A DNA stretch of 64,000 nucleotides from Cellulomonas sp. JZ18 (GCF_009720485.1 NZ_CP045245.1:868001-932000); one strand, 5' to 3'; positions 32,451 through 42,155 are shown, counted from the first letter of the stretch. Numbers and translations are program-made. The notes: a model not told the origin generated them from the sequence alone.

Positions 32451-33338
32451 TCAGGAGCCGGTGAGGCGCCGTCGCAGCGCGCGCACGACGACGGCGGCCG
32501 CCCACGCGAGGCCGGCCAGGCTCGCCGCGTTCGCACCCCGGCGCGCGGTGCGCCGACGGGTGCGGAACTCGCGCACGGGCCAGCCGACCTCCGCGGCGTG
32601 CCGGCGCAGCCGCCGGTCGGGGTTGATCGCGCAGGGGTTGCCGACGGTGGACAGGATCGGCACGTCGTTCGTCGAGTCCCCGTAGGCGTGGCACAGCGCG
32701 AGGTCGTACCCCTCGCGCTCCGCGAGCGCGCGCACCGCGCTCGCCTTCGCCTCGCCGTGCAGCAGGTCCCCGACCAGGCGGCCCGTGTAGAAGCCGTCCC
32801 GGTGCTCGGCGACGGTGCCGAGCGCGCCGGAGGTGCCGAGCCGCCGCGCGATGAGCTCGCCGATCTCGGTGGGCGTCGCCGTGACGAGCCACACCGCGTG
32901 CCCGTCGGCCAGGTGCGCGTCCAGCAGCGCACGCGTGCCCGGGTAGATGCGCAGGCTCATGACCTCGTCGTAGACGTCCTCGGCGATCGCCGTGACCTCG
33001 GCGACGGAGTGCCCGCGCATGATCTCGAGCGCCCGCGAGCGCACCTCGTCGATCTGCTCGCGGTCCTCCCCGAACAGCCGGTAGCGCGCCTGCTGGAACG
33101 CGAACACGAGGATGTCGCGCTTGCGGAAGAAGCCCCGCCGGTACAGCCCGACGGCCAGGTGGAACGCGCTGGCGCCGCGGATGATCGTGTTGTCGACGTC
33201 GAAGAAGGCCGCGACCCGCGTGCCCTCGGGCACGACCTGCGCCCGCTCCGTCTCGACGGTGCCCGCGACCACGGGCTCCGCCCCGGCCACGTCGCGGCCG
33301 ACCACGGCGCCCTCGCCGGTCCCGTCCGCCGCGTGCAC
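32451..33338 (-). CDS. HAD-IB family hydrolase (SerB-like phosphatase)
   Basis: A 295-residue haloacid dehalogenase-superfamily phosphatase. Motif I is AAFFDVDNTII (residues 43-53, nucleophile and acid Asp), motif II is VWLVTATPTEIGE, and motif III/IV is CHAYGDSTNDVPILSTVGNP with the Mg2+ Asp residues. Subclass IB members include phosphoserine phosphatase and lysophosphatidate or CDP-alcohol phosphatases; in mycobacteria the positional equivalent is called SerB1. The substrate is not fixed by sequence. A final hydrophobic-basic segment (LAGLAWAAAVVVRALRRR) could touch the membrane. The GTG at 33338 is tentative, and a GTG about 12 codons further in is also possible. Confidence 0.88.
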   Translation of the reverse strand: MHAADGTGEGAVVGRDVAGAEPVVAGTVETERAQVVPEGTRVAAFFDVDNTIIRGASAFHLAVGLYRRGFFRKRDILVFAFQQARYRLFGEDREQIDEVRSRALEIMRGHSVAEVTAIAEDVYDEVMSLRIYPGTRALLDAHLADGHAVWLVTATPTEIGELIARRLGTSGALGTVAEHRDGFYTGRLVGDLLHGEAKASAVRALAEREGYDLALCHAYGDSTNDVPILSTVGNPCAINPDRRLRRHAAEVGWPVREFRTRRRTARRGANAASLAGLAWAAAVVVRALRRRLTGS

Positions 33339-33454
33339 CGGGCCACTGTAACGACGTGGCCCGGCTGCCGGGGCGGCCCCCGGCGGCGGATGACCCGGCG
33401 GGGCCGCGCGACCTAGCGTGGTGCCGTGACCGCGACGCCCGACACCCCCGCCCC

Positions 33455-33730
33455 GTGCCCGCCGAGCGGGCCCGGATCGTCCTGTACGGCCGCGCCGGGT
33501 GCCACCTGTGCGACGACGCCCGTGCCGTCGTGGTGCGCGTCAGCGCGGCCACGGGCGCGCCGTGGGCGGAGGTCGACGTGGACGCCCCCGCGCCCGGCGG
33601 GCGCGACCTGCGCGCGGAGATGGGCGAGCTCGTCCCGGTCGTCGAGGTCGACGGCGTGCGCCGCGGGTACTGGCGCGTGGACGAGACCCGTCTGCTGCGG
33701 GCCCTCGCCGCGGCGGCGCCCAGGCCCTAG
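33455..33730 (+). CDS. Glutaredoxin-like thioredoxin-fold protein
   Basis: A 91-residue thioredoxin-fold protein of the DUF836/YruB-like glutaredoxin group. IVLYGRAGCHLCDDARAVV has the CXXC site (Cys15-His-Leu-Cys18), and VPVVEVDGVRRGYWRVDE holds the cis-proline and the end of the fold. It probably reduces disulfides or glutathione/mycothiol-mixed disulfides. GTG 33455 is the simplest start. An upstream GTG at 33426 in another frame, with one added C in the CCCC run at 33451-33454, would add nine residues without changing the fold, so the N-terminus is uncertain. It lies directly before rex, as in many actinobacteria. Confidence 0.85.
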   Translation: MPAERARIVLYGRAGCHLCDDARAVVVRVSAATGAPWAEVDVDAPAPGGRDLRAEMGELVPVVEVDGVRRGYWRVDETRLLRALAAAAPRP

Positions 33731-33800
33731 CGTGTGGACCGGCGCCCGGCCCGCGCCCGCGACGGGGCGGTGCGAGCGGTCGGGTGCCGTGGGGGTCGAC

Positions 33801-34469
33801 GTGGACGGTCGGGCACGGTCGGGTCGGGGGGCGCAGGTGCCGCCCGCGACGGTGGCGCGCCTGCCCGGGTACCTGCGGGCGCTGGACGCCGTGGCGGGGG
33901 AGGGTGCTGTCCTCACGTCCTCGGACGAGCTGGCGGCGCGCGTCGGGGTGACGCCCGCGCAGCTGCGCAAGGACCTGTCGTTCCTCGGCTCCTACGGCGT
34001 GCGGGGCGTCGGCTACGACGTGGCGCACCTGCGCGAGCAGGTGCGGGTCGCCCTGGGCCTGGCCGACGAGCGGCGGGTCGTGCTGGTGGGCGTCGGCAAC
34101 CTGGGGCACGCGCTCGCGAACTACGCGGGGTTCGCCCAGCGCGGGTTCAGCCTCGTCGCCCTCGTCGACGCGGACCCGCGGGTCGTCGGGACGTCGGTCG
34201 CCGGGCTCGTCGTGCAGCCGGCGGAGCGGCTCGAGGACGTGGTGGTCACGACCGGGGCGACGATCGCCGTGCTGACCACGCCCGCGTCGGTCGCGCAGGC
34301 GGTGTGCGACCGGCTCGTGGCAGCCGGCGTGGTGGGCGTGCTGACGTTCGCGCCGGCGGCGCTGCGCGTGCCCCCGCACGTCGACGTGCGGGCCGTGGAC
34401 GTGGCGTCGGAGCTGCAGATCCTCGCGTTCCACGACGCGCGGCGGGCCGCGGCGGCGGGCGGGGCGTGA
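33801..34469 (+). CDS. rex: Redox-sensing transcriptional repressor Rex
   Basis: Rex senses the NADH/NAD+ ratio and represses respiratory and fermentative genes when NADH is low. The winged helix spans residues 14-85 (VARLPGYLRALDAVAG, LAARVGVTPAQLRKDLSFLG, SYGVRGVGYDV). The NAD(H)-binding Rossmann domain follows with VVLVGVGNLGHALANYAGF and VALVDADPRVVGT, then the domain-swapped C-terminal helix SELQILAFHDARR. I picked GTG 33801 because GGGGG lies five bases upstream; GTG 33789 and 33837 are also open. In Streptomyces rex precedes hemA; here it ends in a repeat array and terminator instead. Likely targets (nuo, nrd) lie in the window, but I saw no convincing Rex operator. Confidence 0.92.
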   Translation: MDGRARSGRGAQVPPATVARLPGYLRALDAVAGEGAVLTSSDELAARVGVTPAQLRKDLSFLGSYGVRGVGYDVAHLREQVRVALGLADERRVVLVGVGNLGHALANYAGFAQRGFSLVALVDADPRVVGTSVAGLVVQPAERLEDVVVTTGATIAVLTTPASVAQAVCDRLVAAGVVGVLTFAPAALRVPPHVDVRAVDVASELQILAFHDARRAAAAGGA

Positions 34470-34483
34470 GCCGACGCGGGCCC

Positions 34484-34558
34484 TGCCGGGACGCGCCGTG
34501 CCGGGACGTGCGGTGCCTGGACCTGCGGTGCCGGGACGCGCTGTGCCAGGACGCGCCG
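34484..34558. repeat. Five 15-bp tandem repeats after rex
   Basis: Five consecutive 15-base units (34484, 34499, 34514, 34529, 34544) follow the pattern TGCCGGGACGYGCGG with one to three changes each. The array begins 14 bases after the rex stop and runs straight into the terminator. Confidence 0.85.
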
Positions 34559-34591
34559 CGGGGGCGCGACCGGTCCGGTCGCGCCCCCGCG
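34557..34591. terminator. Bidirectional terminator between rex and yceI
   Basis: A 17-base arm CGCGGGGGCGCGACCGG (34557-34573) is followed, after one base, by its exact complement (34575-34591). It separates two convergent genes. Confidence 0.85.
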
Positions 34592-34605
34592 GGGAGTGCT
34601 GGTGC

Positions 34606-35154
34606 TCAGGCCTGCTTGATGGCCGAGACGTCGAGGTCGATGCGGACCTTGTCCGCGACGAGCACGCCGCCGGCCTCGAGCGCGGCGTTCCACGTGAGGC
34701 CGAAGTCCTTGCGGGAGATCGTCACGGAGGCCTCGAAGCCCGCGCGCTGGTTGCCGAACGGGTCGACCGCCGTGCCGTTGAACGTCGTCTCGAGCTCGAC
34801 CGGGCGCGTCACGCCGTGGATCGTGAGGTCGCCCGCGATGACGTAGTCGTCCCCCGCGGCGCGCACGGCCGTCGAGGTGAACGTCCACTCGGGGTAGGTC
34901 TCGACCTCGAAGAAGTCGGCGCTCTTGAGGTGGCCGTCACGGTTGGCGTCGCGCGTGTCCACCGAGGCGGGGTCGAGCGTGACGACGACGGACGACGACT
35001 CGAGGTCCTCGCCGACGGTGAGCGTGCCGGAGGTGATGCCGACGGTGCCGCGCACCTTGGAGATGCCGGCGTGGCGGACGGTGAAGGACGCCTCCGAGTG
35101 CGACGCGTCGACGGCCCAGGTGCCCGTGGTGAGGCCGGCGGGGAGAGCGGTCAT
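34606..35154 (-). CDS. YceI family protein (lipocalin-like isoprenoid-binding)
   Basis: A 182-residue single-domain YceI protein. The family fold is an eight-stranded barrel that binds long isoprenoids such as polyprenyl chains. Typical segments are GTWAVDASHSEASFTVRHAG at the start, VTLDPASVDTRDANRDGHLK, SADFFEVETYPEWTFTST and the end KVRIDLDVSAI. No signal peptide is present, so it should stay in the cytoplasm, as with many actinobacterial members. The ATG at 35154 is preceded by GGAGG. It is divergent from a MarR-type gene with a shared 90-base promoter region, so control by that regulator is likely. Confidence 0.93.
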   Translation of the reverse strand: MTALPAGLTTGTWAVDASHSEASFTVRHAGISKVRGTVGITSGTLTVGEDLESSSVVVTLDPASVDTRDANRDGHLKSADFFEVETYPEWTFTSTAVRAAGDDYVIAGDLTIHGVTRPVELETTFNGTAVDPFGNQRAGFEASVTISRKDFGLTWNAALEAGGVLVADKVRIDLDVSAIKQA

Positions 35155-35244
35155 GGTGACCTCCAGATTCGTTGAATCATCAAGTAGCAGGTTCGTTGAG
35201 ATTTCTACTACACTCGGGTCATCGACGCAAGGGAGGAGGACGAC
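35155..35244. promoter_or_regulatory. Divergent yceI-marR promoter region with probable MarR sites
   Basis: This short gap is markedly AT-rich for the window. TTCGTTGA occurs twice in the same orientation 24 bp apart (35168-35175 and 35192-35199), and the first copy overlaps the inverted repeat TTGAATCATCAA (35172-35183). These are good candidates for binding by the adjacent MarR-family repressor, which would then control both its own gene and yceI. GGGAGGAGG just before 35245 is the ribosome site of the marR gene. Confidence 0.65.
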
Positions 35245-35799
35245 GTGAGCACCACCACCTCCGAGGGGACCCCCGACGCCACGGCGCCGGCTGCCGACGA
35301 GGTCCGCTGGCTGACCGCCGAGCAGCAGCGGCACTGGCGGGCCTGGCGCGACGGCTCCGCGCTCCTGCTCGACGCGCTCGGCCGTGAGCTCGACGCCCAG
35401 AGCGGCCTGTCGCTCGCCGAGTACGAGATCCTCGTCCGCCTCTCCGAGGCCCCCGGCCGCACGCTGCGCATGTCGGAGCTCGCCGGGGACCTCGCCCACT
35501 CGCGCAGCCGCCTCACCCACACCGTCGCACGGCTCGAGCGCGCCGGCATCGTGCGCCGCGAGCCCGCCCCCGGGGACGCGCGCGGCGTCAACTGCGTCAT
35601 GACCGACCACGGGTGGGACGTGCTCGTCGCCGCCGCCCCCGGGCACGTGCGCTCGGTGCGGGAGCACCTCGTCGACCGCCTCACCGACGCCCAGCTGGCC
35701 GCGCTCGGCGAGGCGATGCAGGTCGTCGTCGACCACCTGCGCTCCCCGGGCTGCACGCAGGCGCGGGCGGAGGCCGACGGCCCGGCGCCCGCCGCCTGA
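35245..35799 (+). CDS. MarR-family transcriptional regulator
   Basis: A 184-residue winged-helix regulator of the MarR family. The DNA-binding core is LSLAEYEILVRLSEAPGRTL, MSELAGDLAHSRSRLTHTVA, RLERAGIVRREPAPGDARGV, where the DARG turn is the wing. Flanking helices (RHWRAWRDGSALLLDALGRE and the C-terminal pair) form the dimer interface. MarR proteins usually repress neighbouring genes and let go on binding phenolic or lipophilic ligands or on cysteine oxidation; one Cys lies in the wing region (VNCVMTD). The divergent yceI gene is the obvious target. GTG 35245 has GGGAGGAGG upstream. Confidence 0.93.
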   Translation: MSTTTSEGTPDATAPAADEVRWLTAEQQRHWRAWRDGSALLLDALGRELDAQSGLSLAEYEILVRLSEAPGRTLRMSELAGDLAHSRSRLTHTVARLERAGIVRREPAPGDARGVNCVMTDHGWDVLVAAAPGHVRSVREHLVDRLTDAQLAALGEAMQVVVDHLRSPGCTQARAEADGPAPAA

Positions 35800-35911
35800 C
35801 GGCCCCGTCCCCGCGCCCGTCCCCGAGCCCGTCCCCGCGCCCGTCCCCGACGTGGCGCAGCGCACGTCCGGCGGCACCGGTGCACCCGGGAGGATTTGCG
35901 ACACTGAGGGC

Positions 35912-36567
35912 ATGGTCGACACGACGGTGCACCTGCTCCGGCACGGCGAGGTCCACAACCCCGCCGGCGTGCTCTACGGGCGCCTGCCGGGCTACCGCCT
36001 CTCGGAGCGCGGCGTCGCGATGGCCGAGCTCGTGGCCCGCACGCTCGCGGGCGACGAGGGCGCGCCGCGTCGGGACGTCGTCTCCGTCGTCGCCTCGCCG
36101 CTCGAGCGGGCGCAGCAGACCGCCGCGCCGATCGCGGCCGCGTTCGGCCTCGAGACCGCCACCGACGAGCGGCTCATCGAGGCCGAGAACCACTTCCAGG
36201 GCCGCACGTTCGGCGTCGGGGACGGCTCGCTGCGCCACCCCGAGCACTGGCCGCACCTGCGCAACCCGTTCCGGCCCTCCTGGGGCGAGGCGTACACCGT
36301 CCAGGTCGCGCGCATGACCGCCGCCGTGCAGGCCGCGCGGGACGCCGCGCGGGGCACGAGGCCGTCCTGGTCAGCCACCAGTTGCCGATCTGGGTGACCC
36401 GCCTCGCGCTCGAGGGCCGCCGTCTCTGGCACGACCCCCGCCGCCGCCAGTGCGCCCTCGCGTCCCTGACCACGCTGCGCTTCTCCGGCGACCGCCTCGT
36501 CGGCATCGGCTACTCCGAGCCCGCCGCGTCGCTGCTGCCCGGTGCGTCGCAGGTCGCGGGGGCCTGA
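35912..36567 (+). CDS. Histidine phosphatase family protein, frame broken at 36351-36354
   Basis: A phosphoglycerate-mutase-like phosphatase. The first frame gives HLLRHGEVHNPAGVLYGRLP (phosphohistidine site LLRHG, His10) and SPLERAQQTAAPIA. The second catalytic histidine lies in the next frame as VLVSHQLPIWVTRLALEG. One added G in the GGGG run at 36351-36354 joins them as ...ARGHEAVLVSHQ..., giving about 218 residues, a normal size. As written the first frame ends soon after without the second histidine. In actinobacteria this gene commonly starts the cytochrome c assembly cluster, as here: the next gene begins one base after its stop. Confidence 0.88.
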
Positions 36568-36568
36568 G

Positions 36569-37207
36569 GTGCGCCGCGCCGTCCTGCGCGCCGCCGCGAC
36601 CGCCGCGGCGGGCCTCGTGCTGCTCGCCGGCTGCACGTCGGACGGCGGCTCGGACGCCCCCGAGGACGTCGTGGGGCAGGGGTACCAGTCCGGCGACGGC
36701 GCCACCACGACGTGGGCCGCGGGCGACCGGACCGAGCCGCTCGTGCTGGCCGGCACCGACTACGAGGGCACGGACCGGGACGTGACGCAGTGGCGCGGCG
36801 ACGTCGTCGTGCTCAACACCTGGTACGCCGCCTGCCCGCCCTGCCGCGCGGAGGCGCCGGACCTCGTCGCCCTCGCGCAGGACTACGCGGACCGGGGCGT
36901 GCACGTCCTCGGCATCAACGTGCGCGACGCGGCGGGTGCGGCCCAGGCGTTCCAGCGCGAGTTCGCCGTGCCCTACCCGAGCATCGCGGACACCGACGGG
37001 TCCGCCGTCGCCGCGCTGCAGGGCGTCGTACCGGTCAGCGCCGTGCCCACGACCGTCGTGCTCGACCGCGAGGGACGCGTCGCCGCGCGCGTCCTCGGCC
37101 TCGTGGACGGCTCCACCCTGCGGGCGCTCGTCGACGAGCTGCTGGCCGAGGGTGACGCCGGGACGGCCGCGGCCGCGCCGACCGGGACGGGCACGGCCGC
37201 GCCGTGA
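36569..37207 (+). CDS. TlpA/ResA-type thiol-disulfide lipoprotein
   Basis: A 212-residue extracytoplasmic thioredoxin-like protein that supplies reductant to apocytochrome c. A signal peptide ends in the lipobox LLAGC (Cys22), so it is membrane-tethered. The redoxin domain carries the active site NTWYAACPPCRAEAPDL with Cys89 and Cys92, followed by VHVLGINVRDAAGAA and the cis-proline in VPTTVVLDREGRV. It precedes ccdA with a four-base overlap (GTGA) and follows the histidine phosphatase gene, matching the tlpA-ccdA-resB-ccsB order of actinobacterial System II cytochrome maturation. Confidence 0.93.
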   Translation: MRRAVLRAAATAAAGLVLLAGCTSDGGSDAPEDVVGQGYQSGDGATTTWAAGDRTEPLVLAGTDYEGTDRDVTQWRGDVVVLNTWYAACPPCRAEAPDLVALAQDYADRGVHVLGINVRDAAGAAQAFQREFAVPYPSIADTDGSAVAALQGVVPVSAVPTTVVLDREGRVAARVLGLVDGSTLRALVDELLAEGDAGTAAAAPTGTGTAAP

Positions 37208-38151
37208 GCGCCGACGTGGGGGCGGCGGTCGCGACCGGCTCGCTGCTGCTCGCGCTGCCCGTGGCCCTGGTCGCCGGGGTCGTGGCGTTCGCGTCCCCGT
37301 GCGTGCTGCCGCTCGTGCCGGGGTACCTGGGGCTGCTCGGCGGCCTCGCCGGCGGGGCGGACACGTCGACGGACCGCTCCCGCCGCGTGCTGGGCGCGGT
37401 CGACGCGACGGACGTCGTCGGCATCGGCCGGGGGACGGCCCGCCCCCCGGCCGTCACCGTCGCCACCGGGACCGACGGCGTCGGCGGCCGGGCGGCGGAC
37501 GCGCGTCCCGTGCCGGCCGCGGCGACCGCGGTGCCGTCGGCCGACCCCGGGGACGAGCGCCTCGCGCGTCGCCGGGTGCTCGTCGGCGTCACGCTGTTCG
37601 TCGCCGGGTTCTCGCTCGTCTTCGTCGCGTTCGGCGCGCTCGCGGGCTCGCTCGGGTCGCTGCTGTGGCAGTGGCAGGACCCGGTCAGCCGGGTGCTCGG
37701 CGCGGTCACGGTCGTCATGGGGCTGGCGTTCCTCGGCCTCGTGCCGTTCGCGCAGGGGGAGCGCCGGCTGCAGCTCGCGCCGCGGGCCGGTCTGTGGGGC
37801 GCGCCGCTGCTCGGGGTCGCGTTCGGCATCGGCTGGACGCCCTGCATCGGACCGACCCTCGCCACCATCCTCACCCTGTCCCTGACCGGCGGGTCCGCCG
37901 GCCGCGGCGCGCTGCTCGCCGCCGTCTTCTGCATCGGGCTCGGCCTGCCGTTCGTGCTCGTCGCGCTCGGTCTGCAGCGCTCCGGGCGGCTGCTCGCGTG
38001 GCTGCGCCGGCACCGGCTCGCGGTGCGGCGCACCGGCGGCGGTGTGCTCGTCGTCCTCGGCCTCGCGCTCGTCACGGGCGTGTGGGGCACGTGGTCCGCC
38101 TGGCTCCAGGGTGCCCTGACGGGCGCCGACCCCTTCGTCCCGGTGCTGTGA
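37204..38151 (+). CDS. ccdA: Cytochrome c biogenesis protein CcdA
   Basis: A 315-residue membrane protein that passes electrons from cytoplasmic thioredoxin across the membrane to TlpA-type proteins. Both redox cysteines of the family are present: VAFASPCVLPLVPGYLGLL (Cys33) and GIGWTPCIGPTLATIL. About six hydrophobic segments are visible. Compared with the usual 220-250 residues it has an insert of roughly 70 residues (about 50-118, Gly/Ala/Asp-rich) between the first two helices; the reading frame there keeps normal codon bias. The start GTG overlaps the upstream tlpA stop, and resB begins eight bases after its stop. Confidence 0.92.
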   Translation: MSADVGAAVATGSLLLALPVALVAGVVAFASPCVLPLVPGYLGLLGGLAGGADTSTDRSRRVLGAVDATDVVGIGRGTARPPAVTVATGTDGVGGRAADARPVPAAATAVPSADPGDERLARRRVLVGVTLFVAGFSLVFVAFGALAGSLGSLLWQWQDPVSRVLGAVTVVMGLAFLGLVPFAQGERRLQLAPRAGLWGAPLLGVAFGIGWTPCIGPTLATILTLSLTGGSAGRGALLAAVFCIGLGLPFVLVALGLQRSGRLLAWLRRHRLAVRRTGGGVLVVLGLALVTGVWGTWSAWLQGALTGADPFVPVL

Positions 38152-38158
38152 GGCCGAC

Positions 38159-40013
<1,855 letters not shown>

Positions 40014-40014
<1 letters not shown>

Positions 40015-41060
40015 TGGACCAGGTGACCCTGGCGCAGGTGAGCGACCTGCTGGTGTGGGGGGCGACGACCGCGTTCACGATCGCGCTCGTCGCATGGACG
40101 ATCGAGATGTCGCGCGTCGCCGAGCAGGCGCAGCGCGTCCGCGCGCCGCGCGAGCGCGAGCTCGTCGCCGCAGGCGGTGCACCCGCACCGGCCGTCCCGG
40201 TGGCGCCGGCCGCCGACGGCCCCGCGGCCGACGTCGCGGCGCGGCGCACCCGGGCCGAGGGTGTCGCCCGCAGCACCACGCTCCTCGGCCTCGTGCTCCT
40301 GCTCGCGGGCGTCGTCACGCGCGGCCTGGCCGCGGGCCGCTGGCCGACTGCCAACATGTACGAGTTCGCGGTCGTCGGGGTGCTCGTCGCCGTGGCCGTG
40401 CTCGCCGTGGTGCAGCGTCGGCGGACCATCGCGTTCCTCGCGGTCCTCGTCATGGGCATCGCGGTGCTCGGGCTCGCGCTGGCGCTCCTCGTCTTCCACG
40501 TGCAGGCGGACGAGGTCCAGCCCGCGCTCGACAGCTACTGGCTCGTCCTGCACGTCGGCGTCGCGATCATCGCGACCGGCGTCTTCACCGTGGCCTTCGC
40601 GACCTCGGTGCTGCAGGTGCTCCGCGACGGCCGCGCGACCGGGCGCTCCCACCTGGCGCGGCCGTGGCGCTCGGCGGACGGCCTGCGCCGCTGGCTGGCG
40701 CCCCTGCGGGTCACGGGGCCGCGCTTCGCGTGGCTCGAGCAGGTGCCCGACGCACGGCGCCTCGAGGCGCTGTCCTTCCGCCTCAACGCCGTCGCGTTCG
40801 TGCTGTGGACGTTCACGCTCATCGGCGGGGCGATCTGGGCCGAGCACGCGTGGGGCCGGTACTGGGGCTGGGACCCCAAGGAGGTCGGCACGTTCGTCGC
40901 GTGGGTCGTGTACGCCGCGTACCTGCACGCCCGCACGACGCGCGGGTGGAGCGGGCGGCGCGCCGCCTACTTCGTCTACGCGGGGTACGCGGTCGTGATC
41001 GCGAACTTCACGGTCATCAACCTGTTCGTCGACGGCAAGCACTCGTACTCCGGGCTCTGA
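40014..41060 (+). CDS. ccsB: Cytochrome c synthase subunit CcsB (CcsA/ResC type)
   Basis: The catalytic haem-handling subunit of System II. The 348-residue membrane protein carries the tryptophan-rich motif WAEHAWGRYWGWDPKEVGTF, which presents haem on the outer face, plus conserved histidines in FHVQADEV and LVLHVGVAI. About eight hydrophobic segments are visible, with a cytoplasmic, Ala/Pro-rich insert after the first helix (about 40-80). The ATG at 40014 overlaps the restored resB stop (TGATG). Together with resB it attaches haem covalently to CXXCH apocytochromes outside the cell. Confidence 0.94.
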
Positions 41061-41095
41061 CGCCCCCGCGCGACCCCGGACGCGTCCCACGCGCA

Positions 41096-41141
41096 GCACG
41101 ACGGCCGCCGCCCCTCCCCGGGTCGGCGGCCGTCGTCGTGC
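41096..41141. terminator. Hairpin terminator after ccsB
   Basis: GCACGACGGCCGCCG (41096-41110) pairs with CGGCGGCCGTCGTCGTGC (41124-41141) through an uninterrupted ACGGCCGCCG core and, after a three-base bulge, the outer bases. It ends the cytochrome assembly operon. Confidence 0.75.
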
Positions 41142-41203
41142 GGGGGGACGTCCACGTCCACGGGCGCCGGGTGGGTGCGGGGCCGTGCCGCCGTCCCGGG
41201 CGC

Positions 41204-41605
41204 TCAGGTCGTGGAGGGGTCCCCGTCGGGCGCGCCGTCCCCGGCGCCGTCGGTGCTCGCCTCGTCGGTGCCGGTGCCGGTGCCGGTGCCGGTGCCGGTG
41301 CCCGGCTGGTCGCGGGTCTCGCGCTCACGCCGCCGCCGCTCCTGGTCCAGGCGGCGCAGGAACTCGGGGTCGTCGTCGGGTGCCACGGGCCGCGCGGGGC
41401 GACGGCGGGGACCGGCGCCCGACCCGCCGGCCGTGCCGCGCAGGACCAGCCACACGACCGGCCCGACGACCGGCAGCAGGACGACCACGGCGAGCCACAG
41501 GGCGACCGGCAGCCCGCGCCGGGCGCGCCCGTCGCTGCGCACGACGTCGATCAGGCAGTAGACCGTCAGACCGACGACGAGCAGGAGGACCAGGTACCGG
41601 GGCAC
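41204..41605 (-). CDS. PLDc N-domain membrane protein
   Basis: A 133-residue protein with two membrane helices (about 3-20 and 32-58) and the DUF/PLDc_N motif between and after them: ARRGLPVALWLAVVVLLPVV then GPVVWLVLRG. The domain is found alone or at the front of cardiolipin synthases and is common in actinobacteria; alone its function is unknown. The cytoplasmic tail (60-133) is charged and contains a run of Gly-Thr dipeptides encoded by a perfect hexanucleotide repeat. GTG 41605 directly precedes the first helix, and an ATG further upstream would add 14 residues. Confidence 0.82.
   Translation of the reverse strand: MPRYLVLLLVVGLTVYCLIDVVRSDGRARRGLPVALWLAVVVLLPVVGPVVWLVLRGTAGGSGAGPRRRPARPVAPDDDPEFLRRLDQERRRRERETRDQPGTGTGTGTGTGTDEASTDGAGDGAPDGDPSTT
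41266..41301. repeat. Hexanucleotide microsatellite (CGGTGC x 6)
   Basis: Six perfect copies of CGGTGC lie inside the 3' part of the PLDc_N gene, encoding Gly-Thr dipeptides on the minus strand. Copy-number change would be in frame. Confidence 0.9.
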
Positions 41606-41693
41606 CCGTCCAGGGTAGACGCGCGCGCCCGGGGCGGCGTCGGCCACCGGCCGGCCGGACGGACCCCGCCCCGGGGCGACCTACCCTGGGGGT

Positions 41694-42104
41694 GTGCCGG
41701 TCCTCGTCTACTCCGTCCTGCGCGTCGCCCTCTTCGCGGTCGTCACGGCCCTGCTCTGGTGGCTGGGGATGCGCTCGTGGCTCGCGCCCCTGCTCGCCGC
41801 GTTCCTCGCCTGGGGGCTGTCCTACGTGCTGCTCGCCGGACCCCGGGACGCGGCGGCGCGCCACCTCGCCCACCGCGCGCAGGAGCGCCGTGCGGGTCGC
41901 GCAGGGGGACGGGCCGGGGACGACGCGGCGGCCGAGGACGCCGCCGACGACGCCCTCCGGGGCGGCGCGGCGCCGTCCGCGGGTGCGGGCGCGGGCACGG
42001 GGGCGGGCGCGGCGGGTGCAGCGGCGGGGCCCTCCGGCTCCGCCGGCCCGGTCGCCGCCGACGTCGAGGACCCGGACGGCGCGACCCGGCGCGACCCGGC
42101 CTGA
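41694..42104 (+). CDS. DUF4229 small membrane protein
   Basis: A 136-residue protein with two closely spaced membrane helices (about 5-24 and 29-47: VALFAVVTALLWWLGMRSWL, then LLAAFLAWGLSYVLL), an Arg-rich stretch, and an Ala/Asp/Gly-rich cytoplasmic tail. This is the DUF4229 layout, an actinobacterial family of unknown role that often lies beside menaquinone genes; menA is the next gene here, convergent, 51 bases away. The long tail is low complexity. GTG 41694 begins the first helix region. Confidence 0.8.
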   Translation: MPVLVYSVLRVALFAVVTALLWWLGMRSWLAPLLAAFLAWGLSYVLLAGPRDAAARHLAHRAQERRAGRAGGRAGDDAAAEDAADDALRGGAAPSAGAGAGTGAGAAGAAAGPSGSAGPVAADVEDPDGATRRDPA

Positions 42105-42155
42105 GAGCGGCCGCGGCGCCCGCCCCGCCACGTCGGTCGGCAGCGTCCCGGGACG

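Noticed and set aside
35806..35850. Short 12-bp tandem repeat (CGTCCCCGCGCC) between marR and the phosphatase gene
   Set aside because: Real but only about three and a half simple C-rich units; no function or link to the 15-bp arrays can be argued.
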